From Pisolithus tinctorius (lineage: Eukaryota; Basidiomycota; Agaricomycetes; Boletales; Pisolithaceae): a stretch of DNA of 64,000 bases. The translations under genes and the position numbers were made by a program. The notes beneath the pieces were generated by a model. That model made no database searches. It worked only from the letters and a program-made list of their open reading frames with translations, and was not told where the DNA came from. Below are positions 24,401-35,000 of this stretch, piece after piece. Location: NCBI GenBank assembly GCA_024663395.1, contig JANFAH010000001.1:3348001-3412000 (forward strand), read 5' to 3'. Numbering within the stretch: the first letter of the stretch is position 1; the number at the start of each line of letters is the position of its first letter.

Positions 24401-25293
24401 AACCTTAAGCCATTTGGCTCAGTATCCATGCTCGTCGGATCTCGTATCCCCGACGACTGCGGTCGTAGCCTGAACTGTAGCCATCGTACTAATCTTGTCA
24501 TTCGTCCGCATGACATTTGCTCGTAGATCGCCGTAGTTTCTTGAATCGCAGTTACCAGTTCTTCGGTCGCGCTTCGTCGTAGATATCTGTCTGCCCTAGA
24601 ATAACAAAGATTTAAGTAAAGCGTCCTAAAACCAAACTGAAACCTCGAGCTATCGAGTTCTGTGTCCGCATCTGTTGCGCTTCGCCTCCATCGAACGGCT
24701 GTTTTAGCCTTGCGTGGCCACTGATCTGCATCAAGCCTTATCGTCGTCATTGTTCCTTGTATAGTGATCTTCCAGGTGTCAGTTGCTCTTCATTGTATAT
24801 AGTCATTTTCCCTAGAGTAAAGTAATTGTAAGTAAAACACTATGGAACATAAACGAAACCTTGGGCCATCGGGCCCAGTACCCGCGCTCGTCGCGTCTTG
24901 TTCCCATCGAACGGCAAGTCTTGCCTTGTGCAGCCATCGATCTGTGTAAAACGCTGTCATCGTCGTCATTCTTGGTATCACGGTCATCTGGGCATCATTT
25001 GGCCTTCGTCGTATATAGCCATTCTCCCTAGAATAACGTAGATGTAAGTAAAGCGTTTTGAAGTCGAAACGAACCTCTGAGCCGTTGAGCTCAGTACCCG
25101 TGCTCCTCGCGCTTCGTCTGTATATAACGGTAGTTCTAGCCTTGCGCGGCCCTTGATCTGTGCTGAGCGTCAACGACGTTGTTCTTCTTTGTACCGCAGT
25201 CGCTGTTCGTCGTAGATATTCATTTGACCTAGAATAGAAACGTTGTAAGTAAAATGCTATGAAATCGTAACAGAACCTTGGGCCGTCGAGCCC
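21404..25293 (-). repeat. Array of 13 repeats with a covarying hairpin and acceptor-like motif at fixed distance
   Basis: A 14-nt palindromic core begins at 21404, 21563, 21809, 22211, 23186, 23450, 23741, 24005, 24407, 24647, 24863, 25079 and 25280. Variants such as GAGCCGTTGAGCTC, GGGCCATCGGGCCC and GGGCCGTCGAGCCC keep pairing (GAGC/GCTC or GGGC/GCCC). In 12 units a conserved element-strand motif TTTTACTTAC-N10-TAYTCTAGG ends exactly 51 nt from the core. Unit spacing ranges from 159 to 975 nt but is always a multiple of three. The segment between core and CTAG often begins AAG-GT, so it resembles a 48-nt intron, yet it stays open in frame. Confidence 0.8.
22368..23090 (-). pseudogene. Captured fragment of sterol-4-alpha-carboxylate 3-dehydrogenase (Erg26-like)
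   Basis: Within F's giant frame the minus strand reads a short-chain dehydrogenase: a damaged glycine motif (VQGHFMGRRTVEWLV for the usual GGxGFxGR), DTVSVLDIVQRH, then KDPSVYAKANVEATRTIIDA, AAGVRRLVYTSSADVVF, and VDERVPYLEKLFDTYN. The catalytic Tyr is present (DTYN) but its partner Lys region is replaced. About 60 residues later comes the family's C-terminal half (YVAPTPNAESILSAFNTPFD; GQVFFITSGEAFGILDF), so the middle is deleted. It has no introns and matches a host ergosterol-pathway enzyme family (C-4 demethylation), so it is best explained as reverse-transcribed host mRNA fused into the element. Confidence 0.7.
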
Positions 25294-27393
25294 AGTATCC
25301 GTGCTAAGTAGGTTCGTCGTCGTCGTCGCTATTGCACTATCCACTGCTGCTGTCGCCATCGCTCTGGTCGCCATCGCTCGTAACTGCGGTACCTCGCACG
25401 TGGTACGTCGTTCGCCCCATTCTTCATATCCTTCGATTGCCGTGCTCTTGCATAGTTGTCCTGTAGCACTAGTCTCGTCAGTGTGTAGTATTACTTGAGT
25501 GCGCGCGGCCATGACACGCAGAGCGGTCATGTGACTCTGCTTAGTCAACATCGCTGGACTTCCTCTACAAGTCCTAACACCGAGTGTGCGCGTCGATTTG
25601 CTCGACGAATCTTCGAATAAAACATTTATTGCTGATACTGTGCAGCCGCGGAATATTTCGAGTGCGAGGGCATCTATCCTCGCCGTGTGCTTCAACATTT
25701 CGATTCGCAAAGCTTCTTCCAGTGGCTTCCTTCGTATGACGAGCCTCGATGGCTCCTCGATCTGAATTCTTCTTGCAACAACCTTCGACCTGACGTGATT
25801 CATGTGCTGCAGCTCTCTGTGTGAGTCAACGACCTCTTCGCACACCCACCTTTCCACTTCGTGACTGCCTGCGAGTGTTTCAAGCCCTTCGACTTCAACT
25901 CCTGTGGGCTTCGGGTGTTCTTCGAGCCTTTCGGCTTTGAATTCGAGCGGAATCTTTGACCTGAATAGGTCATTGGTTAACTGATGCATATTTCTGCTGA
26001 CTGCAGGAACTCCGAGGCCGCTCCTTTCATTGCCTCGACCTCTTAGGTAGGACTCCTGTAGTGACACACCAGTAGCCATCAGAGAAGCTTGATACGAACA
26101 AAATGAAAAACCCCTTTGAGTGTTGTAATTCGCTTCGAATTCGAACGGGACTTTCGTTGTGAGTGGTTCCTCCACCAATGCAGGTTCAACTCGCTCGAGT
26201 TCTACTGCTTCCTGTAGCTCAGTAGTCAGTATTCTGTTTGTACTCAAGGAAAACTCTCCCGTCTCAAAACAGGTTGCTGCAGCTGCTTTGACGAGCCTGC
26301 CAGGGCTTCGGTCCTCACTACTTGTCTTCTCCAGTGGGCTGTGTGGCTGCGTGCGACTTGTCAAAACTAACTTCAGTACTTTCTCACACTCTATGTACCT
26401 TGATAACTCTGTAGATCCCTGTACATTGTTCGTCAGCGAGTCATGTGTAGCTGTAGGCAGAAAACACTTCGTAGATAGATGTTGCTTGTCCGAACTCGAT
26501 TCTGGGTCACTTCGTGGCTCATAGTAGTCTCCCGCGCTTGTTTGTGCTCGCTCCGAGCAAAATCCTTTGTGTAGTAGTCGTGTTGCTGTGTATGTTACTT
26601 GCTCCATGGGCCATGGATCGTCCGAGTGTTGCCGTCGATCGTCGCATCGCATTTTCCAAATAATTTCGCACTGGAATTCCTTGTCGAAGCCTTGTACATA
26701 GAGGTCTTCGAGCTCGTCAGCCTTGAGTTGCTTTGAAACCCGTAGAAACGTTGCTAAATCTAGAAAATATAGTCTGTAGTTCATCAGTTCTTCCTCTGTA
26801 CGAATTTCTCTTCTTGCCCAGCTGTCAACGAGGCTGTAAAGGTCATTCCTCGAGTACTGTTGATCCATTTTACGGGACCCAGGATACAAATGCGCGATGG
26901 CCACCATGAATTCGGGCCAACTCAGGTGATCTTCAATGAACTCATACCATGAGTCTGAGATTTCGCCACTTGCATACCAGCAAGCCCATTTCACCCATTC
27001 TTGGTCATCAAAGCAATTCTCGCGCTCGCAAAGACTTTGAACCTCTTCGAAATAGCTAAAAAGGTCAGCTGCACACCCTGAGAACCATGGTGCATCCCTC
27101 GAATGCCTCAGTGGCATTCCCTCGAGTTCTCTCGGTGCATTCTCATGACTTCTTCGCAGAAATTCAACTATTAATTTGCCTTCAGACTTGCTTCTCGGCT
27201 CGAGGGATCTTCGACTTCGACACTTGCTCGACATTTGTTGCTTGAAAATTAGCTCTGAAAATTTCCTGAATTCCTGAGAGTAGATGGTAGCTAGAATCAA
27301 GACTCTGAATACTTAGCTTGTCCAACTCAACCCAGCCAAGACTTTGTCCGGTGATAAAACGGTGACTTCTTTCCCCAAATTGGACAGAACCCC

Positions 27394-27410
27394 CCTCGCG
27401 GTGGGCTCCA
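27394..27410 (-). promoter_or_regulatory. Primer binding site of F
   Basis: On the element strand TGGAGCCCACCGCGAGG begins two bases after the 5' LTR; TGG matches a tRNA CCA end. This fixes the orientation of F as minus, in agreement with its ORF. Confidence 0.6.
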
Positions 27411-27412
27411 GA

Positions 27413-27874
27413 TGTAGGAATAGGTAAAATAGATGTACCTATAATGGTAATAGTCAGTAATGGGCGAGTTTAGTGCTCGACCCAAAAGGGAGGTTCTCTC
27501 TGGAGAAAGAAGTGTAGTAAAAAGTAAAAAAAATGTGAACTAAAAAAAAGATACTTAGCTGTGCCTGTCTAATACTCTTGCCAGTCCTCCTGGCACTTTG
27601 GGTACTCCCCAAAGTAATAAATCTTACTTCAAAAACTCGCCAAAATGCGAGACTAAATCACCCTACTACTGAGGGCCTGTGACATGTACTGGTTGTTATG
27701 GTAAACTGAACTCGCGCGAACACAGCACACGTGCTTAGTCAGCGATGCGGCTGCTCGTCACCAAGTCCAGGGGTACAAACACAAAAACAAAGGCAAGAAA
27801 TAAAACAAGTCCTTCCACCCCTAAACTCCTGACCAAGACGGATTCTCCTAGGGAACTCGAACTCGTTCCCTACA
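27413..27874 (-). repeat. 5' LTR of F
   Basis: A 462-bp copy of 19576-20037. Differences are CpG against TpG or CpA at about 8 sites. Flanked on the right by CCGC, the target duplication. Confidence 0.9.
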
Positions 27875-27994
27875 CCGCAATGAAACAGTGTGGAGAGTGC
27901 TCTGCAACAGGACCCTCGGACCATTCAATAGGAACATTGCATACAGTATCAGACTCGTAGTGATAGATGATCAGGGAAACGAGACAGGGTCGCT

Positions 27995-29880
27995 GTGACG
28001 GACAGCACACTGACCCAGGTTTCCAATGTACCTACTACAATAACAACCGCCCCGCATGTACATCAAAGTAAATCAACAGCCTTCGACATATACTCAGCAA
28101 CGAAACACAAAATGCAAGGCAATGTAGAGGACGACACGAGCAAATCTGTCCCATTCACGCACCTGATCACGCTCAAGAACACAGACAACACCGGGGTAAC
28201 AGTACAAGCACTGTTCGATGATGGTGCCATGACAGGGGCTATGGCCCTGAGCACGTTCAACACAATCAAGCACAAACTAAAAGGATGGCAACCGTCATCG
28301 CAGGCATTACACATGGCAAACGGAGCAGTCATCCCGTCGGAAGCCACGTGGACGGGCACGATAAACATAGAAGGTGTGGAAGCAACCGGAACCTTCGAGG
28401 TATTCGACAGTGCAGGGGGGTGGGCATTCCTGTTTGGGAAACCACTACTACAGGCGTTCAAAGCAACACACGACTACATGACCGACAACATAACCATCAC
28501 GGATGGAAACACGAAGGTAGTGCTACACAACCACACCGCAAACATGGCAAGATTGAAGGAAGAAGCGGAATGCAACACCACAATGCGGAAGGAAGTAGAA
28601 ACCTCACAGGGCGAAACAAAGGTAAAAAACAAAATTAACGCGTTCACTAGGAAGACAGAACCGTTCGCGCCCAAACGAGTGAAACTGATTATTGAAGGAG
28701 TCAAGATGGGCGACGATCTAACAACAAAGGAGCGAAAGGAAGTAATCAACCTGATAACAGAATTTGCTGACGTATTTGCATGTTCACTCAGCGAGGTACT
28801 ACCAATCCCAGGAGCAAAGGTCGACTTGAACATACCAGACGACACAACGTTCAACACCACAGTACGCCAACGCCCAATGAACCCACCGCAAAGACAATTC
28901 ATGAACAAATGGGTCGACCAAATGTTAGAAGCAGGACTGATCGAACGTGCAGACATCCCATGAATCAAACACGTAGCACCCACAGTACTCACACAAAAAG
29001 CACACGACAATGCAGAGAGCATGACAATCGACGACATACAACGAGAACTAAACAAGCAGTGCATAGAAGCAAACGTACCGCCCCCATTCAAAGAACAAAC
29101 CGACGCACAAGTCCCAGAAAAAACAATACTGAAAGAAACAAACAATGCGCCAAAATGGAGGGTAACACAAAACTTCGCAGAACTGAATAAAGCATCGCAG
29201 ATACCCCCGATGTTCCAGGGGGACATACGGGCCAAGCAGCAACGGCTGAGCGGCAGAAGGTATGTGTCAGTATTCGACTTCGTGTCCGGATTCTACGCAA
29301 TCGAAATCCCAGAAAAATGGAGACCGTTATTCACGTTCTTCGTTGACGGGAGAGGATACTTTTGGTACACGAGAATGGCAATGGGATGGACAGGAGCACC
29401 GACGGTGTTCTCAGCAACAGCAACACAATGCCTACATAAGGAACTCGCAGAAGACATACTAGAACTCTTCGTGGATGACGGCGGGTGTAGCAACAACACA
29501 TTCGAAGGGATGATAGACAAACTAAGACGAATCCTACTGCGCTGCAGAGAACACAAACTATCGCTATCCCCAACGAAGTGCAGACTATTCATGACGGAGA
29601 CCACGTTCGCAGGAGCTACAGTAGGCCCACAAGGAGTACAACCGGACATGACAAAACTTGCGGCAATAGTCAAGTGGAAACAACCAGACATGGCGCTCAA
29701 CCTAATGTCGTTCCTGGGACTTACGGGACACTTCCGCGACCTCATCAAAGGATACGCCAAGATAGAAGGACCGCTATGGGACTTGGTAAAACAAGTCGAC
29801 CTCCCTAAGCCCATAACCAAAACTACATACCACAAAGCAATGACTGACTTCAAACTGGCAGGTAGATGGGAACAGAAGCA
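27995..29880 (+). pseudogene. Pol of element A, part 1 (protease, RT)
   Basis: Pol opens in the -1 frame relative to gag, overlapping gag's final TGA (27996-27998). Protease-like region VQALFDDGAMTGAM has DDGA where DSGA is usual. A TGA at 28961-28963 lies where copy A1 has arginine CGG (IP-R-IKH). RT follows with KWRVTQNFAELNK, SVFDFVSGFYAI, FFVDGRGYFWYTRMAMGWTG and the catalytic LELFVDDGG near 29465. B is inserted right after GRWEQKHT at 29883; pol resumes at 38012. Confidence 0.85.
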
Positions 29881-29883
29881 CAC

Positions 29884-30570
29884 TGTTATGCCGACGACTC
29901 GTATCGCGCCACGAATCGAGTGCGATGAAGCACAAGCACGTGACTGCGCGAGAGTGGCGCGTAATTTAACTTCACTAGCGGTGGAACACTAGTCTTGGCC
30001 AACCGAAGTCGTACCGGCGAGTCCTTGTTGGTACAGCGCGCAGAGCTAAGGGTGGTTGCAAAGTAGATTTCGAATGGGGGACCAGTACGATACATGCGGG
30101 TTTATATACGTATGTACAGTACTGCGGACCAAACATTCGAACACTCGTTTAACCGCTCACCTAAGTCCAAACAAGGCAGGACGGAGTCACTGCGATGCGG
30201 GCGCAAGGGTGAACGGCTTCGCGAGAGGGATTAAACGTGCAACGTGTATGAGGGACTAACCGCGTGATGAGTCAAAGGTGGAGCGTTCACCCGGGTTAGA
30301 CGGGGTGAACGCGTCACGTGACCGCGTGGATCAGGGCCACCAGCGGATCACGGAAGGAAGTGGAAGCGGACGCAATGTCCGAGTATAGTACAACGCGGGG
30401 TTGACAGGGGTCAACCATAAAAGGAAATAAAAAGGAGAAACATACGGAACACAAGTCCAACTGCGTAGACAGTGGCTTGCGAGTAAGCGGAACGCCTCTG
30501 GAGGCGGGAACGAGCGCGAACGGGTACGTAGAGTGTCTGCAAAAGGGAAACATGTGAGCGCAGCGTAACA
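29884..30570 (-). repeat. 3' LTR of B
   Basis: 687 bp. Plus-strand ends are TGTTATG and GTAACA. It differs from 37320-38006 by a T for C in GCGGTGG and a C for T in AACGCGGGG, consistent with one CpG deamination in each LTR. Confidence 0.95.
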
Positions 30571-30586
30571 TCACCCCCCCCTCAAG
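30571..30586 (-). promoter_or_regulatory. 3' polypurine tract of B
   Basis: Element-strand CTTGAGGGGGGGGTGA directly abuts the 3' LTR, as needed for plus-strand initiation. The same 16-mer recurs within pol at 33644-33659. Confidence 0.8.
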
Positions 30587-30645
30587 GCCTGAGGTCCTCC
30601 GAAGGCGGGTATAGACCTTGCTGTACCCAGGAGCGGATTTCTGAG

Positions 30646-32043
30646 TTAGTTGCCACCGCGAGCTGGGCAGTTAGCCGACCAATGTCCAAGGCACGAACAT
30701 CGGTAGCAGGCGAACTGATGGAGGGGATGCTGCCAATCGATGGGAACGAGCCCACCAAGTTCCCGTTTGCTGAGGGAGGAGACAGGTACCGGGACGAAGG
30801 GAGTAGCTGGTAGAGCTCTTGACGTCTGAGAAGCGTAGAAGAGGGCTCTTCCAGCGGAATCTCCTCGGGCCTGGGCGAAGAAGTCGAGCCAGTCGCGGGG
30901 CGATCCGTTGAACGGGACGGATGCGAGCGAGTCTGCGACGGCCTGGAAGTGTTCTCGACCTTGGCCCGGTATAATCTTCTCCCAGCAATCGCGACACCTC
31001 TGTTCGACATCTCTGATAGCCTCTCCGCTTCCTCCGGTTCCAAGTTGTACCGTCCTTCCGACGATCTCTTCTTCCGCGGCCTTCCGTGCTTGCGTTCGGT
31101 CAGGGTCCGAAGGTAAGCTCGATCCTCGAGGCGCTGTTTCAGCCTCCGGAGGGAGGAGCCCGCGGACCACGACGTCGAGGGGAGTTCTGTCGAGGAAGGC
31201 GCGAAAGGAAGAGATGAGGGACGGCCCGTAGTCTTCGTGTACGATTTTGACCACGGCCTCCTGAGTTTTCAGGGCTTCCTGGAGGATGGCGGAGTTGGCT
31301 CTGTCGATGCCTTCGTACGTGTGCGCCTCGAAGCTTCCTTCTGCCGTAGCCACCTGGTCATGGACACGCTTACCGATCACCTCTGAGCTTCTGAAGATCT
31401 TAGACAGCACCCGTAGATGCTCGTGTCGCTCTCCTGCCCTCCAGCCGTGCGATTCCCAGCGCTCGAAGTCGTTAAGCAGCCGCACGTAACCGAGGAAGAT
31501 GCTTGCCTCGGGAGCCACCCAGTTTCCGGTGGAGGGGGCTGCGGGTGCGACGGCAGGGGCCGAGGTACTGGCCGGTGCGACGGAAGGCACTGGAGCGGAT
31601 GGGCCAGCACGAGGGAGCGGGGAGGGGGATCTGTAACCGGCTTGGGAGAGCGGGGGAGTGTTGCAAGCTCTGAAAGTGGGGTCATAACGAGGTTCGGGTG
31701 GTCCCGAGTGAGCTTTGGACTTTCCCTTGCGGGCGTCCTTGCGAGCTCTCTGCGAAGAGGGGACCGAGCGGATGACCGGGTATGGGTAAGGGCGCGTGGC
31801 GGAGGCGACGGAGTCGTGAAGGGGTTGGTAGGCACCGCCACGTGAGGAGTTGGTGGATACCGCGGGGGATATGGTGCGTAACGCTCCGGGGGAGCGTACT
31901 GATGGTTCTGAGAGGCGAGGTGGGGTACTGGCATAGCGATCGAAGTAGGGGCGAGATGGGTCATAGGGTTCGTCGATGTCGGCATGGAAGTCATTGTCAA
32001 AGTAGTCGGATCCGGGATTTTCAGTGTTGGGGGTGTAGGACAT
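30646..32043 (-). CDS. B ORF3: post-pol protein with C-terminal CCHC zinc knuckle
   Basis: 465 residues. ATG 32043 lies five bases past the pol stop, the same arrangement as in K, and the frame is intact. A Pro/Ser/Arg-rich N-terminal 170 residues is followed by a helical middle (ASIFLGYVRLLNDFERWESH; VVKIVHEDYGPSLISSFRAF) and a conserved C-terminal block (CWEKIIPGQGREHFQAVADS; SPRDWLDFFAQ). The end is CYRCSCLGHWSANC, CX2CX4HX4C. There are no membrane segments or signal peptide, so it is not an envelope protein. It could be a second nucleocapsid-like or accessory RNA-binding protein; the role is unknown. Confidence 0.82.
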   Translation of the reverse strand: MSYTPNTENPGSDYFDNDFHADIDEPYDPSRPYFDRYASTPPRLSEPSVRSPGALRTISPAVSTNSSRGGAYQPLHDSVASATRPYPYPVIRSVPSSQRARKDARKGKSKAHSGPPEPRYDPTFRACNTPPLSQAGYRSPSPLPRAGPSAPVPSVAPASTSAPAVAPAAPSTGNWVAPEASIFLGYVRLLNDFERWESHGWRAGERHEHLRVLSKIFRSSEVIGKRVHDQVATAEGSFEAHTYEGIDRANSAILQEALKTQEAVVKIVHEDYGPSLISSFRAFLDRTPLDVVVRGLLPPEAETAPRGSSLPSDPDRTQARKAAEEEIVGRTVQLGTGGSGEAIRDVEQRCRDCWEKIIPGQGREHFQAVADSLASVPFNGSPRDWLDFFAQARGDSAGRALFYASQTSRALPATPFVPVPVSSLSKRELGGLVPIDWQHPLHQFACYRCSCLGHWSANCPARGGN

Positions 32044-32048
32044 AGCGG

Positions 32049-35000
32049 TCAGAGGTCGTGGACGCGCTTGTACTCCCCAAGAACCTCTGGGGCATTTATA
32101 AGGTTGTCCTCGCTTTCCCAACTGTTCTGGGAATGCGGGTAACCGAGCCACTTGACAAGGTAGAGGTATTTTTGCTGCGGGTTTTTACCGGGATCCTTGG
32201 ACGATGACTTGACCTTGCGCGCACGTTTGTGCTTGAGAATAGCCTCGACTTCCCATTCGTTCTCGTCTCCTACCAGTTCTGGAGGAGGCGGGGGTTGAGC
32301 CGGGCCATATTCGCGCGTTTCGACGAAAGGAGTAAGCTTTGACGCGTGGAAGACAGGGTGTATCCGCCAGTTAGGGGGTAACTGCAGCTTGTAGGCGACC
32401 GGGCTGATCCGTTCGGAAATTACAAACGGGCCGTGGCGTCGGGGCGCAAGCTTCTTCGACGGGACATCCCTTTTTAGGTCGGACGCGTCAAGCCAAACCT
32501 TATCTCCTACGGAGAACTCCGTATAGGTTCCTTTCGATCTTGATTTCATCAACTCCTGGGCTTCTTTATGAGCGATTATCGCGGCATCTCGATTGGCGGC
32601 CAACTGCTCGAGTCGATCACCCGCGAGTGACTCCTGCGGGGGTTGTCCCGTAGGGTAGGGAGCGGGGTCGAACCCATACATGAGTGAGTAAGGCGACTGG
32701 TTGTGAGACGAATGCACTCGCGAGTTATGCGCCATTTGAGCATCCGGGAGTTTGGTGTGCCAGTTGTGGGGATCCGTGTCCGCGTACATGCGGAGGTAGG
32801 TCCCGACCTCTTGGTTGACACGTTCGGCTTCGCCATTGGTCTGTGGATGATACGCGGTGGAAGCCTTCAATTCGATTCCGAGGGACCGGTAGAGGTCTCG
32901 AGTAAAGGCGGAGACGAATTGAGGACCGCGGTCCGATATGACAGCTTCCGGGACACCCCAGTGAGGGTAGACATAGGCATGGTAGAGGTCCGCGATGCCT
33001 ACACTGTCTACAGTTTTAGTAGTCGGTAGGAAGAATGCGCCTTTGGTGAGCCCTTGGTCTACGATGGTTAGGATAGAATCGTACTTGCCACCCGAAAGGG
33101 GCAAGTCGGTGACCAGATCCATCGAGATTTGTTTGAAGGGGAAGGGGTTCTTCGCTACGTCGTGCGGGGTGATGGGAGGCGTAGTCGGATGGGTGTTGAC
33201 CTTATTGGCTTGGCACGAAGGGCAACCTTTGCAGTAGTTTCGGATGGACTGGTACATGCCAGGCCACCACACGTATTTGTTCATTTTCTTCGTCATGGCT
33301 TTTACTCCGGGATGTCCGAAGGCGGGGGTGTCGTGGTACTGCCGAAGGACGTCTTGGCGGACTGGTTCCGGCACGAAGATCCTTCTTCCCTTTCTTCTGA
33401 CACCGTCAGACCCTTCTGTTGCTTCCGGGGCGGACAGGGACGCGGAAGCTTTCTTTACCTCCTGGTACAGGTCGGCATTTAGCTGGAAAACGCGTCCTTT
33501 ACCTTTCTGAACCTTTTTCTTTTCCTCAGATGGGCGTTCAGTAGGTTCCGGTTCCTTGAAGGAGACCTTGCGGAGCGGCGGAGGGGTCGTGGAAGGCCCG
33601 GGGACGGTCCGGTCGATCTTGAAAAGGGAAACAACAGAGGGTCTCACCCCCCCCTCAAGCCAAACGGCCTTCGGAAGTAGGGTAGAGACGGTTTCCGGCT
33701 CGGCATTGAAATCCGAGCGGCGCAAGAGGGTGTCGGCGGCAGAATTTTTTGTTCCCGCTATGTGGACGAACTGCAGCGGGTACTCCTGTAAGGTAGCTTG
33801 CCAGCGGGCTTGTCTGGCTGTAAGCTTCTGTGGTTGTGCGTAGTAGGTTATATTTTGGTGGTCTGTATAGACCCGAGTCGGTTCTGGAGGGGACAGGAGG
33901 TAAGGGCGCCATTGCTTGAGGGCGCGCATTACCGCTAACATCTCCAGGTCGTAGACCTGGTAGTTCTGTTCCGCTCCGGTCAGCGACTGAGACATATACG
34001 CACATGGGTGGAGTATTCCCGAGTCGTCGGCTTGAGACAGGACAGCACCGGTGCCGAGTTTAGAGGCATCGGTGTGGAGTACAAAAGGCTTCCGGAGGTC
34101 CGGAAGACGAAGAACGGGTTTGGACGAGAGGGCCCTCTTGAGAGCCTCGAAAGCGGAGCTTTGCTCCTGGCCCCAAGTCCATTTTGCATTTTTCCTCGAG
34201 AGGTCGTGTAGCGGTCGCGCGGTCTGCGAAAAGCCGGAAATGAACTGTCGATAGAAGTTACAGAAGCCTAGGAAGGACCGAAGTTCTTTAAGGGTCGTCG
34301 GAGCGGGCCAGGTTTTGATGGCTTCGATTTTGATCTCCGACGGTTCGTATTGACCCTTACGGATCACGAATCCCAAAAATTCTATTTCTTCGGCCTCGAA
34401 GGTACACTTCTTCAGCTTCAAGCGGAGGTGTTCCTTGGCGGCGATTTGCAGAAAGCGGCAGACTGTTTCACGAAGTCCTTCTCGAGTTTTTGAGTGGATA
34501 GTGACGTCGTCCATGAAAATAACGGCCTTTCTCTCATTCTTGAGTTCTCCGAACGTATGGTCCATGTACCTCTGGAAGGTAGGCGGTGAGTTACACTGCC
34601 CGAAGAACATTACCGTTGGTTCGAAGAGTCCTCTGGGGGTTATGAAAGCCCCTTTCCACTCGTCTCCCTCCTTTACCCTTATATTGGTGAATCCCCACCG
34701 AACATCGAACTTGGCGAAGTAACGGGAGCCAGCGAGTTCGTCTAGCAGGGTCTTGACATCGGGGAGAGGGTACGAGTCGACAACGGTGTGAGAGTTCAAG
34801 TACCGATAGTCTTGGATGAGTCTTCTTTTTCCGTCTTTCTTTCCAACGAAAAAGACGGGGGCTGCCTGCGAAGATTTCGAGGGGCGAATTTTTCCGCATT
34901 TGAGGTTCTCGTCGATGAACTCATCGAGTCCCTTGAGTTCGTCGAGGGACAGCGGGTATATTGCTCCTTTCTTCGGCTGGAAGCCGGGCTTCAGGCGGAT

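Larger units (their letters stand above)
20737..27300 (-). pseudogene. F giant reading frame: Gag-like N-terminus plus long repeat region (about 2,190 codons, four TGA stops)
   Basis: Segments 27300-24790, 24750-24079, 23925-23149 and 23064-20737 all lie in one frame and are separated only by TGA codons (at 24790, 24079, 23935 and 23149). Each falls where sister repeats have arginine or glutamine, so CGA to TGA explains them. The N-terminal 250 residues look like an agaricomycete retro-Gag: DAPWFSGCAADLFSYFEEV, then ISDSWYEFIEDHLSWPEF, LYPGSRKMDQQYSRNDLYSL, and LEDLYVQGFDKEFQ. No zinc knuckle is present. Residues from about 670 are tandem repeats of the type ELNGSRF...FYLQLxYSRxNxYxRR. The last 200 residues hold two copies of a block ending EDGRLExxxQxLAxxLRPPD. 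A sterol-dehydrogenase fragment interrupts the repeats in frame. Confidence 0.7.
19576..27874 (-). mobile_element. LTR element F: gag-like giant ORF, no reverse transcriptase
   Basis: Two 462-bp LTRs (19576-20037 and 27413-27874) are flanked by a 4-bp duplication CCGC (19572-19575 and 27875-27878). Removing F rejoins gag of A. A primer binding site next to the right LTR and the sole large frame (27300-20737) set the orientation to minus. The element is 8.3 kb but has no protease, RT, RNase H or integrase motif on either strand, so it must be mobilised in trans, as in TR-GAG or LARD-type elements. LTRs differ at about 8 of 462 positions, all transitions at CpG. No polypurine tract was evident next to the left LTR. 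Confidence 0.85.

Noticed and set aside
21404..25293. CRISPR-like array
   Set aside because: Repeats are degenerate, spacings vary from 159 to 975 nt, units are colinear homologs rather than spacers, and the DNA is eukaryotic.
20884..25498. Plus-strand reading of the repeats, where GTAAGT would look like a splice donor
   Set aside because: The plus strand has no long frame here, and the hairpin-to-motif order, primer site and Gag-like frame all point to the minus strand. GTAAGT is the complement of the conserved ACTTAC.
30582..31043. 153-codon frame overlapping the 3' end of ORF3 in B, with a homologous frame at 15418-15879 in K
   Set aside because: It is open in both copies, but by eye about 25 of 153 residues differ, against about 10 of 110 in the ORF3 frame over the same DNA. 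The changes therefore favour ORF3, and the overlapping frame is probably a shadow.
30646..32043. ORF3 as an envelope gene (retrovirus-like errantivirus)
   Set aside because: There is no signal peptide, transmembrane helix or cleavage site; the C-terminus is a CCHC knuckle.
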